Translations under genes and position numbers: made by a program
Shown: piece after piece, positions 17,700 through 25,583 of the stretch
Layout of the letters: each line of letters begins with the position of its first letter
Position numbering within the stretch: position 1 is the stretch's first letter
Assembly (NCBI RefSeq): GCF_013409045.1
Contig: NZ_JACCBT010000001.1
Location: forward strand, 4,402,001 to 4,466,000
Source: Actinomadura citrea
GTDB taxonomy: Bacteria > Actinomycetota > Actinomycetes > Streptosporangiales > Streptosporangiaceae
DNA length: 64,000 bases
Reading direction: 5' to 3'
Notes under the pieces: generated by a model
The model's database searches: none
The model's input: the letters and a program-made list of their open reading frames with translations, nothing else
Told to the model about the DNA's origin: nothing

Positions 17700-17717
17700 C
17701 GTTCGGTTTAACGAACG
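17700..17717. promoter_or_regulatory. Operator CGTTCG-N6-CGAACG before the hydroxyproline operon
   Basis: The half-sites and spacer length are identical to those at 16984-17001; the spacer is GTTTAA here and ATAGAG there. It covers the predicted +1 to +18, where a bound repressor would block transcription. It lies 16 bp before the first structural gene. Confidence 0.75.
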
Positions 17718-17733
17718 ACGAACGGGAGGGTCG

Positions 17734-18894
17734 ATGACGCGGGTCGTGGTACTGGGCGCCGGGATCATCGGCGCGGCCTGCGCCCGCGAGCTGGCCCTGG
17801 CGGGCTGCGCGGTCACCGTCGCCGACCGGGGCGGCCCCGCCGCCGGGACCACCGCCCACGGCGAGGGCAACATCCTGGTCTCCGACAAGGGGCCGGGCCC
17901 GGAACTCGAACTCGCGCGGCTGTCGCGCGAGCTGTGGCCCGCCGTCCTGGACGGCGACCCGAACGCCGGCGGCGTCGAATGGGACGCCAAGGGCGGCATC
18001 GTCGTCGCCACCACCCCCGCGGGCGCCGAGGCGCTGACGGAGTTCGCCGGCGCCCAGCGCAGGGCCGGGGTGATCGCCGAGGACCTGGACGCCGCCGCCC
18101 TCGCGGCCGCCGAGCCCCACCTGACGCGCGACTTCGCCAAGGCCGTCCACTACCCCGAGGACGCGCAGGTCCAGCCCGCCGGGGCCGCCGTCGCCCTCCT
18201 GGCCGCCGCGGTGCGCGCCGGCGCCGTCCTGCGCACCGGGTGCGAGGTCCTCGGCGCGGTCCGGCGCGGCGGCCGTGTCACCGGCGTCCGCACCTCCGGC
18301 GGGACGATCGAGGCCGACGCGGTCGTCAACGCGGCCGGGCCCTGGTCGGGGGAGGTCGCCGCGCGGCTCGGCGTCCGGCTCGGCGTCCGGCCCCGCCGGG
18401 GCGAGGTCCTGGTGACCGCGCCGATGCCGCCGACGGTCTTCCACAAGGTCTACGACGCCGACTACGTGAGCGCGGTCGGCAGCGCCGCCGGGGACCTGCA
18501 GGCGTCCGCCGTCGTCGAGTCCACCCGGGCCGGGACGATCCTCCTCGGATCCTCCCGCCGCCGGGTCGGGTTCGACGACCGGATCCGCCCCGAGGTGCTG
18601 TCGGTCATCGCGGCCAAGGCGCTGCGGCTGTTCCCGTCCCTGGCCGGGGTGCCGGTGATGCGCGCCTACGGAGGGTTCCGCCCGTACGTCGACGACCACC
18701 TGCCCGTCATCGGCGCCGACCCGCACCTTGAGGGCCTCTGGCACGCCACCGGGCACGAGGGCGCCGGGATCGGCCTGTCCGCCGGGACCGCCGCCGTCCT
18801 GCGCGACCTCATGCTCGGCCGCGCCCCCGCGATCGACGCGGCGCCGTTCCGCGCGGACCGGCCTGCCGCCCAGTGCGAAGGAGAGACCCGATGA
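17734..18894 (+). CDS. D-hydroxyproline dehydrogenase FAD subunit (DAO family)
   Basis: This 386-residue flavoprotein of the DadA/HcnC family would oxidise cis-4-hydroxy-D-proline to pyrroline-4-hydroxy-2-carboxylate. The N-terminal VVVLGAGIIGAACARELALA motif binds FAD; VNAAGPWSGEVAARLG and the C-terminal GHEGAGIGLSAGTAAV are typical of the family. It is the first gene of the operon; its stop overlaps the 2Fe-2S subunit start as ATGA. The trio of this protein, a 2Fe-2S protein and an FAD/BFD protein matches the heterotrimeric LhpBEF-type dehydrogenase of Pseudomonas and the related HcnABC architecture. The neighbouring epimerase and deaminase make hydroxyproline the best substrate. The family is certain; the substrate is inferred from context. 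Confidence 0.92.
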   Translation: MTRVVVLGAGIIGAACARELALAGCAVTVADRGGPAAGTTAHGEGNILVSDKGPGPELELARLSRELWPAVLDGDPNAGGVEWDAKGGIVVATTPAGAEALTEFAGAQRRAGVIAEDLDAAALAAAEPHLTRDFAKAVHYPEDAQVQPAGAAVALLAAAVRAGAVLRTGCEVLGAVRRGGRVTGVRTSGGTIEADAVVNAAGPWSGEVAARLGVRLGVRPRRGEVLVTAPMPPTVFHKVYDADYVSAVGSAAGDLQASAVVESTRAGTILLGSSRRRVGFDDRIRPEVLSVIAAKALRLFPSLAGVPVMRAYGGFRPYVDDHLPVIGADPHLEGLWHATGHEGAGIGLSAGTAAVLRDLMLGRAPAIDAAPFRADRPAAQCEGETR

Positions 18895-19198
18895 GCGCGC
18901 GACTCGTCCCCGCCGGCGGCGACCGGACCGGGCGCCGCCCCGACGTCCCGCTGCGGATCACCGTGGACGGCGAGCCCGTGGACGGCGTCGCCGGCCAGAC
19001 CCTCGCCGGGGTGCTGCTGGCCGCGGGCCGCCGAACCTGGCGCCGGGGCCCTCCGGCGCCCCGCGCGGCGTGTTCTGCGGGATCGGCGCCTGCTTCGACT
19101 GCCTCCTCACCGTCAACGGCGTCCGCGACGTGCGGGCCTGCCGCCGCCGCGCCCGCGACGGCGACGTCGTCGCGACCCAGTCCCGGGACGCCCGGTGA
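18891..19198 (+). pseudogene. 2Fe-2S small subunit of D-hydroxyproline dehydrogenase, apparent frameshift
   Basis: The start ATG overlaps the previous stop and the first half reads LRITVDGEPVDGVAGQTLAG then LLAAGRRTWR. The second half, in a different frame, reads RGVFCGIGACFDCLLTVNG with the plant-type 2Fe-2S cysteines (C-x4-C-x2-C) and a fourth Cys in VRACRRRA, ending TGA at 19196-19198. The frames would join if one base were restored near the GGGGCCC run at 19044-19050, giving a normal product of about 102 residues. The stop again overlaps the next start (GTGA). The cause may be a sequencing error in the homopolymers, a real inactivating mutation or recoding. As written the cluster is lost from the protein. 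Confidence 0.8.
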
Positions 19199-20619
19199 GC
19201 CGGCACGTCGTGGTCGTCGGCGCCGGGCCCGCGGGGCTCGGCGCGGCGGCGGGCGCGCTGCGGGCCGGCGCGCGGGTCACGCTGCTCGACGCGGCCGAGG
19301 AGCCCGGCGGCCAGTACCACCGGATGCCGCCCGCCGCGTTCGGCGCAACCCGCCCCGGCCGCCTTCACCACGGGTGGCGGGGCTTCGAGCGGCTGCGCGA
19401 CCGCGTGCTCGGCCATCCACGCTGCGCCTGGTGGCCCGAGAGCGCCGTCTGGTCCGTCGACCGCACCGAACAGGGGCCGCCGCACGTCCACGTGCTGCGA
19501 GGTGAGGCCGACGGCGCCGGACGGGAACGGCACGTCCTGCGCCCGGACGCGCTGGTGCTGGCGCCGGGCGCCCATGACCGCGTCCTGCCGTTCCCTGGCT
19601 GGGACCTGCCCGGCGTCTTCACCGCCGGTGCGGCGCAGGCGCTGGCGAAGGGGGAGCGCCTGGTCATCGGCGACCCCGTCCTCATCGCCGGTTCTGGACC
19701 GTTCCTGCTCCCGGTCGCCGCGTCGCTGGTCGAGGCCGGCGCCACCGTCCTCGGGGTGCTGGAGGCCAACCCCGCCGCCACCGTGGCGCGTGGCTGGGCG
19801 GCGCGCCCGTGGGAGCTGGCGCCGCAGGCGGGCAAGGCGGCGGAGCTGGCCGGGTACGCGGGGCTGCTGGCCCGGCACCGCGTCCCGTACCGGACGGGCC
19901 GCGCCGTGATCGAGGCCCGGGGCGACGGGCGCGTCGAAGAGGCGGTCACGGCGCGGCTCCGCCACGACTGGTCGGTCGTGCCCGGCACCGAGCGCACCGT
20001 CGCGGTGGACGCGCTCTGCGTCACCCACGGCTTCAGCCCGCAGCTCGAACTGCCCGTCGCCGCGGGCTGCCGGCTGCGCGGCGGCGCCTTCACCGACGTC
20101 GACGACGACCAGCGCACCAGCGTCCCCGGCGTCTACGCGGCCGGGGAGATCACCGGCATCGCCGGGGCGCCCGCCGCCCGCACCGAGGGGCTGCTCGCCG
20201 GCTGGGCCGCCGGGGGAGGAGACCGCGGCGACCGCGCGGCCGCCGCCCTGCGCCGGCGCCGCGACCGGGCGCGCGCGTTCGCCGGCCGGCTCGCCGCCGC
20301 GCACCCCGTCGGCGCGGCGTGGCCCGGCTGGCTGCGCCCCGACACGATCGTCTGCCGCTGCGAGGAGACCGCCTACGGGACCCTCCTGCGCGCCGCGGAC
20401 GGCGAGGCCGCCGGCTCCGCCCGCGCCGTCAGGCTCGGCACCCGCGCCGGCCTCGGCCCCTGCCAGGCCCGCGTCTGCGGCCCCACTGTCGCCGAACTGC
20501 TCCGCGACCGCGCGGGCGGAGGCGATCCCCACCGCCGGCCCGTCGCCCAGCCCATCCGGCTCGGCGAGCTCGCGAACCCTCCAGTTGACACACCCGACAA
20601 GAAAGAGAGCGCCCGATGA
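19195..20619 (+). CDS. D-hydroxyproline dehydrogenase FAD/NAD-binding and BFD-like 2Fe-2S subunit
   Basis: This 474-residue protein of the HcnB/nopaline-octopine oxidase subunit family is a two-dinucleotide-fold flavoprotein. It has VVVVGAGPAGLGAAAGALRA at the N-terminus, a second nucleotide motif VLIAGSGPFLLPVAAS, and AGEITGIAGAPAARTEG near the end of the flavin domain. The last 90 residues are a BFD-like iron-sulfur domain with CRCEE and GPCQARVCG. In the family this subunit passes electrons from the substrate-oxidising flavoprotein through the 2Fe-2S protein to an acceptor. The GTG start overlaps the 2Fe-2S gene by 4 bp, and the stop overlaps the deaminase start as ATGA. Confidence 0.92.
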   Translation: MSRHVVVVGAGPAGLGAAAGALRAGARVTLLDAAEEPGGQYHRMPPAAFGATRPGRLHHGWRGFERLRDRVLGHPRCAWWPESAVWSVDRTEQGPPHVHVLRGEADGAGRERHVLRPDALVLAPGAHDRVLPFPGWDLPGVFTAGAAQALAKGERLVIGDPVLIAGSGPFLLPVAASLVEAGATVLGVLEANPAATVARGWAARPWELAPQAGKAAELAGYAGLLARHRVPYRTGRAVIEARGDGRVEEAVTARLRHDWSVVPGTERTVAVDALCVTHGFSPQLELPVAAGCRLRGGAFTDVDDDQRTSVPGVYAAGEITGIAGAPAARTEGLLAGWAAGGGDRGDRAAAALRRRRDRARAFAGRLAAAHPVGAAWPGWLRPDTIVCRCEETAYGTLLRAADGEAAGSARAVRLGTRAGLGPCQARVCGPTVAELLRDRAGGGDPHRRPVAQPIRLGELANPPVDTPDKKESAR

Positions 20620-21545
20620 GCGACAGCAAGCTCCAGAGCCTCGGCGGCGTCATCGTGGCGACGGCCCTGCCCTACCGCGAGGACGCCGCCGCCCCCGCCG
20701 GGCTCGCCGTCGACCACGACCGGTACGCCGAGCACTGCCGCTGGCTCGTCGACAACGGCTGCCGCGGCGTCGGCCCGAACGGGTCCCTCGGCGAGTACTC
20801 CTCGCTGACCGACGACGAGCGCCGCCGCGTCGCCCGCACCGCCGTCGAGGCGGTCGGCCGGGACGGCGTCGTCGTGGTCGGCGTGCACGGTCCCGGCTCC
20901 CACCAGGCCCGGCACTGGGCGCAGATCGCGGCCGAGGACGGCGCCGACGGCGTGCTGTGCCTGCCGCCGACGATGTACCGGGCCAACCGCGGCGAGATCA
21001 TCGCGCACTTCGAGGCCGTCGCGTCCGTCGGCCTGCCGGTCATGGTCTACAACAACCCCATCGACACCAAGGTCGACCTCACCCCGGACCTGCTGGCCGA
21101 GATCGCCCAGATCGACGGCGTCGTCGCGGTCAAGGAGTTCTCCGGCGACGTCCGCCGCGTCCTGGAGATCCGGGAGAGGGCCCCGGGCCTGGAGGTGGTC
21201 GCCGGCGCCGACGACGTCACCCTCGAAGCGCTGCTGATGGGCGCGACCGGCTGGTTCGCGGGCTTCCCCAACGTCTTCCCCGCCGAGTCGGCGCTGCTGT
21301 ACGAGCTGGCCACCGCCGGGAAGCTGGAGGAGGCCCGCGCCCTGTACGAGCCGCTCGTCGCCGCGTTCCGCTGGGACTCGCGCACCGAGTTCGTCCAGGC
21401 GATCAAGCTCGGCATGGAGCAGGTCGGCCGGTACGGCGGCCCCTGCCGCCCGCCGCGCGGCCCGCTCGTGCCCGAGCACCGCGCCGCCGTCACCGCCGAC
21501 ATGGACCGCGCGATCGCGGCCCTCGCGCGGCGGCGGGCCGCCTGA
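20616..21545 (+). CDS. 1-Pyrroline-4-hydroxy-2-carboxylate deaminase, DapA family
   Basis: This 309-residue TIM-barrel enzyme of the dihydrodipicolinate synthase family fits deamination of pyrroline-4-hydroxy-2-carboxylate to 2-oxoglutarate semialdehyde. It retains the family's GSLGE loop (residues 56-60), the active-site tyrosine Y145 in MVYNNP and the Schiff-base lysine K173 in VAVKEFSGD. DapA-family members act on many 2-oxo acids, so the reaction is taken from context: dehydrogenase subunits upstream and epimerase and semialdehyde dehydrogenase downstream complete the 4-hydroxyproline pathway. Start and stop both overlap neighbouring genes, which supports tight coupling. Confidence 0.92.
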   Translation: MSDSKLQSLGGVIVATALPYREDAAAPAGLAVDHDRYAEHCRWLVDNGCRGVGPNGSLGEYSSLTDDERRRVARTAVEAVGRDGVVVVGVHGPGSHQARHWAQIAAEDGADGVLCLPPTMYRANRGEIIAHFEAVASVGLPVMVYNNPIDTKVDLTPDLLAEIAQIDGVVAVKEFSGDVRRVLEIRERAPGLEVVAGADDVTLEALLMGATGWFAGFPNVFPAESALLYELATAGKLEEARALYEPLVAAFRWDSRTEFVQAIKLGMEQVGRYGGPCRPPRGPLVPEHRAAVTADMDRAIAALARRRAA

Positions 21546-22546
21546 TGCGCTCGGCCCGGTCGATCAGCGCGGTCGACTCCCACACCGAGGGGATGCCGAC
21601 GCGCGTCGTCACCGGCGGCGTCGCGCCCATCCCGGGCGCCACGATGGCCGAGCGGCGCCGCCACGCCGTGCGGCACCTGGACGGGCTGCGCCGCTTCCTC
21701 GTGGACGAGCCGCGCGGCCACCCCGCGATGAGCGGCGCCCTGCTCCAGCCGCCCACCCGCCCGGACGCGGACTGGGGCGTGGTCTACGTCGAGGTCAGCG
21801 GGTTCCTGCCGATGTGCGGGCACGGCACCATCGGCGTCGCGACCGTCCTGGTCGAGACCGGGATGGTGGAGGTGACCGAGCCGGAGACGATCGTGCGGCT
21901 GGACACCCCGGCCGGCCTCGTCGAGGCCCGCGTCGAGGTCCGCGACGGCGTCGCCGAGCACGTGACGCTCCGCAACGTCGCCTCGTTCGCGCTCCGGCGG
22001 GACGCCGTGGTGACGGTGCCCGGGCTCGGGGACGTCCGCTACGACATGGCCTACGGCGGCAACTTCTACGCCATCACCGACCTCGAACCGCTCGGGCTGC
22101 CGTTCGACCGGGCCCGCAAGGAGGACATCCTCCGGGCGGGGCTGGCGATCATGGAGGCGATCGACGGGACCGACCGCCCCGTCCATCCGGCCGACCCGCT
22201 GATCGGAGGCTGCAAGCACGTCCAGTTCCTCGCGCCCGGGTCGGACGCCAGGCGCTCCCGCAACGCGATGGCGATCCATCCGGGCTGGTTCGACCGGTCG
22301 CCCTGCGGCACCGGCACCTCCGCCCGCATGGCCCAGCTGCACGCCCGGGGCGAGCTGCCGCTGCACACCGAGTTCGTCAACGAGTCGTTCATCGGCACCC
22401 GCTTCACCGGGCGCCTGGTCGGCACCGCCGAGGCCGGCGGCCTGCCCGCGGTGATCCCCGAGTTCACCGGGCGGGCCTGGATCACCGGCACCGCCACCTA
22501 CCTGCTCGACCCCGCCGACCCCTTCCCCGAGGGCTTCGTCCTCTAG
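21545..22546 (+). CDS. 4-Hydroxyproline 2-epimerase, proline racemase family
   Basis: This 333-residue enzyme would convert trans-4-hydroxy-L-proline to cis-4-hydroxy-D-proline, the first pathway step. Both catalytic cysteines of the racemase/epimerase branch are present: C91 in PMCGHGTIG and C254 in SPCGTGTSARMA. A threonine in the second position would have meant the trans-3-hydroxyproline dehydratase branch, so this is a true two-base epimerase. The N-terminal VDSHTEGMPTRVV is typical of the family. ATG 21545 shares its A with the TGA stop of the deaminase gene. A proline racemase activity cannot be excluded, but the operon strongly favours hydroxyproline. Confidence 0.93.
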   Translation: MRSARSISAVDSHTEGMPTRVVTGGVAPIPGATMAERRRHAVRHLDGLRRFLVDEPRGHPAMSGALLQPPTRPDADWGVVYVEVSGFLPMCGHGTIGVATVLVETGMVEVTEPETIVRLDTPAGLVEARVEVRDGVAEHVTLRNVASFALRRDAVVTVPGLGDVRYDMAYGGNFYAITDLEPLGLPFDRARKEDILRAGLAIMEAIDGTDRPVHPADPLIGGCKHVQFLAPGSDARRSRNAMAIHPGWFDRSPCGTGTSARMAQLHARGELPLHTEFVNESFIGTRFTGRLVGTAEAGGLPAVIPEFTGRAWITGTATYLLDPADPFPEGFVL

Positions 22547-22642
22547 AGGGCCGGCCGGCTCCCCGAGCCCTTCACGGCGGCCCCCTGACCGCCGATCCAC
22601 ACCCACCTTGGTATTCCCCTGCACCAGTCGGGAGGGACCGTC

Positions 22643-24142
22643 ATGTCCCAAGCCATGCCGAAAACACGACCACCGCGGGGCCCGGCCGGGTCCGCGCTGT
22701 TCACCCGGGCCGGAGTCTTCCGCCTGAAACCCGTCGACTCCTCGGAGGAGGAGACCCCGGGCGGCCTCCGCCGCACCATGGGGCTGTGGCAGCTCGTCGC
22801 GCTCAGCCTCGGCGGGCTCGTCGGCGCGGGCGTGTTCTCGCTCGCCGGCGTCGTCGCCCACGACGACGCCGGGCCCGGCGTGATGATCTCCTTCCTGATC
22901 GCCATCATCGCCAGTTCCGCCGCCGCGCTCTGCTACGCCGAGTTCGCCGGCACCATCCCGAAGGCCGGCTCCGCCTACACCTACTCCTACGCCGCGCTCG
23001 GCGAGGCGATCGGCTGGGCGATCGGGTGGGACCTGCTGCTGGAGTACACCGCGATCGTCGCCGTCGTCGCGATCGCCATCTCCGGCTACCTGTCCTACAT
23101 CCTCGACCAGATCGGCCTGGACATCCCGGACTGGGCGCTCGGGGCGCCCGGCACCGGCGCCGGTCACAAGGTCGACCTGTTCGCCGCGCTGCTGTGCCTG
23201 CTCCTGGCGTTCGTGCTGTCGCGCGGGACGAAGGAGTCCGCGCGGTTCGAGACGATCCTCGTCGTGGTCAAGCTCGCCATCGTCGCGCTGGTCATCGTCG
23301 CGGGAGCGTTCCACATCTCGGCCGGCAACTTCAGCCCGTTCCTGCCGTTCGGCATCGGCGGCGCCGTCGCGGGGGCCGCCACCACCTTCTTCGCCGTGTA
23401 CGGCTATGACGCCATGAGCGCGGCGGCGGAGGAGAGCGCCGAGGCCAAGAAGGTGCTGCCGAAGGCGATCGTCATCTCGCTGGCCATCGCCGCGGTCATC
23501 TACCTGCTGGTCTGCATCGTGCTGCTCGGCATGCAGGACTACCGGCAGATCGACGTCAAGAGCCCGTTCTCCAGCGCGCTCGCCTCGGTCGGCCTGGCCG
23601 GCCTCGGCACGGTCGTGGCGGTCGGCGCCGTCGTCGGCATCACCACCTCCGCGCTCGCGAACATGCTGGCGGTCACCCGCGTCTGGTTCTCGATGAGCCG
23701 GGACGGCCTGCTGCCCTCCTACTTCGCCCGGAACCACCCGCGCCGGCAGGTGCCGACCCGCGTCATCTGGCTCGTCGGGCTCGGCTCGGCCGTCATCGCG
23801 GGGCTGCTGCCCATCAAGGAGGCGGCCGACCTCACCAACATCGGCATCCTGATGGCGTTCATCGTCGTCGCGATCGCCGTCATGGTGATGCGCCGCACCC
23901 GCCCCGACCTGCCGCGCTCGTTCCGCACCCCCTGGGTGCCGGTGGTGCCGCTGGTCGGCATCGCCTTCTCGATCTGGCTGATCGCCAACCTCGACTGGAT
24001 CACCTGGGTCCGGTTCGCGGTGTGGATGGTGCTCGGCCTGATCGTCTACGCGCTGTACGGGTACCGCAACTCGGTGGAGAACCGGGCGCCGCGGTCAGCC
24101 CGCACCGCCCCGAACACCGAGGACGAAGGGAGCAGTTCATGA
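22643..24142 (+). CDS. APC-family amino acid permease
   Basis: This 499-residue inner-membrane transporter has about 12 hydrophobic segments. The first, LVALSLGGLVGAGVFSLAG, contains the GxG-type substrate-binding break of APC-family carriers, followed by YAEFAGTIPKAGSAYTYSY. The YGYDAMSAAAEESAEAKKVL segment resembles the cationic amino acid branch of the family. It would import hydroxyproline or proline for the surrounding pathway. It has its own GGGAGGG ribosome-binding site after a 96-bp gap in which no terminator is evident, and its stop overlaps the semialdehyde dehydrogenase start by 4 bp. The substrate is inferred from the operon. Confidence 0.93.
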   Translation: MSQAMPKTRPPRGPAGSALFTRAGVFRLKPVDSSEEETPGGLRRTMGLWQLVALSLGGLVGAGVFSLAGVVAHDDAGPGVMISFLIAIIASSAAALCYAEFAGTIPKAGSAYTYSYAALGEAIGWAIGWDLLLEYTAIVAVVAIAISGYLSYILDQIGLDIPDWALGAPGTGAGHKVDLFAALLCLLLAFVLSRGTKESARFETILVVVKLAIVALVIVAGAFHISAGNFSPFLPFGIGGAVAGAATTFFAVYGYDAMSAAAEESAEAKKVLPKAIVISLAIAAVIYLLVCIVLLGMQDYRQIDVKSPFSSALASVGLAGLGTVVAVGAVVGITTSALANMLAVTRVWFSMSRDGLLPSYFARNHPRRQVPTRVIWLVGLGSAVIAGLLPIKEAADLTNIGILMAFIVVAIAVMVMRRTRPDLPRSFRTPWVPVVPLVGIAFSIWLIANLDWITWVRFAVWMVLGLIVYALYGYRNSVENRAPRSARTAPNTEDEGSSS

Positions 24143-25539
24143 CACCGGACCAGGCCGTCTCCGCGGCGGTCGCCGCCGCGCCAGGCTGGGCCGCGTCGCC
24201 GCCGGCCGAACGCGCCGCCCACCTGGCGGCGGTCGCGGACGCGCTGGAGGCCGCCCGCGGCGAACTGGTCGCGCTCGCCGACGAGGAGAGCCGCCTCGGC
24301 GAGGCGCGCCTGAACGGCGAGCTGACCCGCACCACGTTCCAGCTGAAGCTGTTCGCCGGGCAGGTCCTGGAGGGCGCCTTCCACGACGCCCGCATCGACC
24401 GGGCCGACCCGCAGTGGCCCACCGGCCCGAGGCCGGATCTGCGCCGCTGCCGGACGGCCGTCGGTCCTGTGCTGGTGTTCGCGGCGAGTAACTTCCCGTT
24501 CGCCTTCAGCGTCGCCGGCGGCGACACCGCGTCGGCGTGGGCGGCGGGCTGCCCCGTCGTGGTCAAGGCGCACCCCGGCCACCCCCGGCTGTCGCGCCGG
24601 ACGGCCGAGGTGATCGCCGGCGCCGGGCTCCCGGACGGCGTGTTCGCCCTGGTCGAGGGCGAGGACGCCGGAGTCGAGGCCCTGCGGCATCCCGGCGTCG
24701 CCGCCGCCGCGTTCACCGGCTCCCAGCGGGGCGGACTCGCCCTCGCGCGGATCGCGGCGGAGCGGCCGGTGCCGATCCCGTTCTTCGGCGAGATGGGCAG
24801 CGTGAACCCGTCCGTGGTCACGCCCGGCGCGGCCGAGGCCCGCACCGAGGAGATCGCCGAGGGCTACGCGGCGTCCCTCACCCTGGGGGCCGGCCAGTTC
24901 TGCACGAACCCCGGCCTGCTGTTCGCCCCCGCCGGGCTGCCGGCGGGTATCGCGGCGCACCTGCGCGAAGCCGCCGGCGCGCCGATGCTCAACGAGCGGA
25001 TCAGCGCCGGGTACCTGGCCGCGGCGGGCGCGCTGGGCGCCCGGCCCGGCGTGCGGCGCCTCGTCTGGCCGGACGAGGCGGACGCGCTGACGCCGCGCCT
25101 GCTCACCATGGACCTGGCGGCCTTCCAGGCCGACATCGACGCCGCTGCGGAGGAGTGCTTCGGGCCGCTCGGCCTCGTCGTCACCTACGACCGCCTCGCC
25201 GACCTCACCGGCGTCGTGGCCGCCCTGCCCGGCCAGCTCACCGCCTCGCTGCACGCCGAGCCGGAGGAGACCGGCGACCTCGCCGCGCTCGCGGCGGTGC
25301 TCGCCGGCCGAAGCGGCCGCGTCCTGTGGAACCAGTGGCCCACCGGTGTGTCCGTCACGCACGCGATGCAGCACGGCGGGCCGTACCCGGCCACGACGGC
25401 GCCCTCCACCACCTCGGTCGGCACGGCCGCGATGGAGCGGTTCCTGCGGCCGGTCGCCTACCAGGGCTGGCCGCAGGACCTGCTCCCGCCGCCGCTCCGC
25501 GACGACAACCCGTGGAAGGTCCCGCAGGCCGTCCGGTGA
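24139..25539 (+). CDS. 2-Oxoglutarate semialdehyde (2,5-dioxovalerate) dehydrogenase
   Basis: This 466-residue aldehyde dehydrogenase oxidises 2-oxoglutarate semialdehyde to 2-oxoglutarate, the last step before the citric acid cycle. It carries VGPVLVFAASNFPFAFS, the FFGEMGSVNPSVV segment seen in NADP-linked 2-oxoglutarate semialdehyde dehydrogenases, and GAGQFCTNPG with the catalytic cysteine. The C-terminal GVSVTHAMQHGGPYPATT is also a hallmark of this branch. The ATG overlaps the permease stop as ATGA. It ends the operon, 3 bp before a strong hairpin. The assignment rests on branch-specific motifs as well as context. Confidence 0.93.
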   Translation: MTPDQAVSAAVAAAPGWAASPPAERAAHLAAVADALEAARGELVALADEESRLGEARLNGELTRTTFQLKLFAGQVLEGAFHDARIDRADPQWPTGPRPDLRRCRTAVGPVLVFAASNFPFAFSVAGGDTASAWAAGCPVVVKAHPGHPRLSRRTAEVIAGAGLPDGVFALVEGEDAGVEALRHPGVAAAAFTGSQRGGLALARIAAERPVPIPFFGEMGSVNPSVVTPGAAEARTEEIAEGYAASLTLGAGQFCTNPGLLFAPAGLPAGIAAHLREAAGAPMLNERISAGYLAAAGALGARPGVRRLVWPDEADALTPRLLTMDLAAFQADIDAAAEECFGPLGLVVTYDRLADLTGVVAALPGQLTASLHAEPEETGDLAALAAVLAGRSGRVLWNQWPTGVSVTHAMQHGGPYPATTAPSTTSVGTAAMERFLRPVAYQGWPQDLLPPPLRDDNPWKVPQAVR

Positions 25540-25542
25540 GAC

Positions 25543-25578
25543 CGTCCTCGGTCCGCTGCGCGCAGCGGACCGAGGACG
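25543..25578. terminator. 18-bp perfect hairpin between convergent operons
   Basis: An 18-bp perfect inverted repeat with no separate loop (arms CGTCCTCGGTCCGCTGCG and its complement) sits between the ends of the hydroxyproline operon and the convergent aldehyde dehydrogenase gene. There is no T-tract, as is common for actinobacterial terminators. It can serve both strands. Confidence 0.85.
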
Positions 25579-25583
25579 TGCGG

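Noticed and set aside
21545..22546. trans-3-Hydroxyproline dehydratase instead of epimerase
   Set aside because: The dehydratase branch has Thr in place of the second catalytic Cys; here C254 is present.
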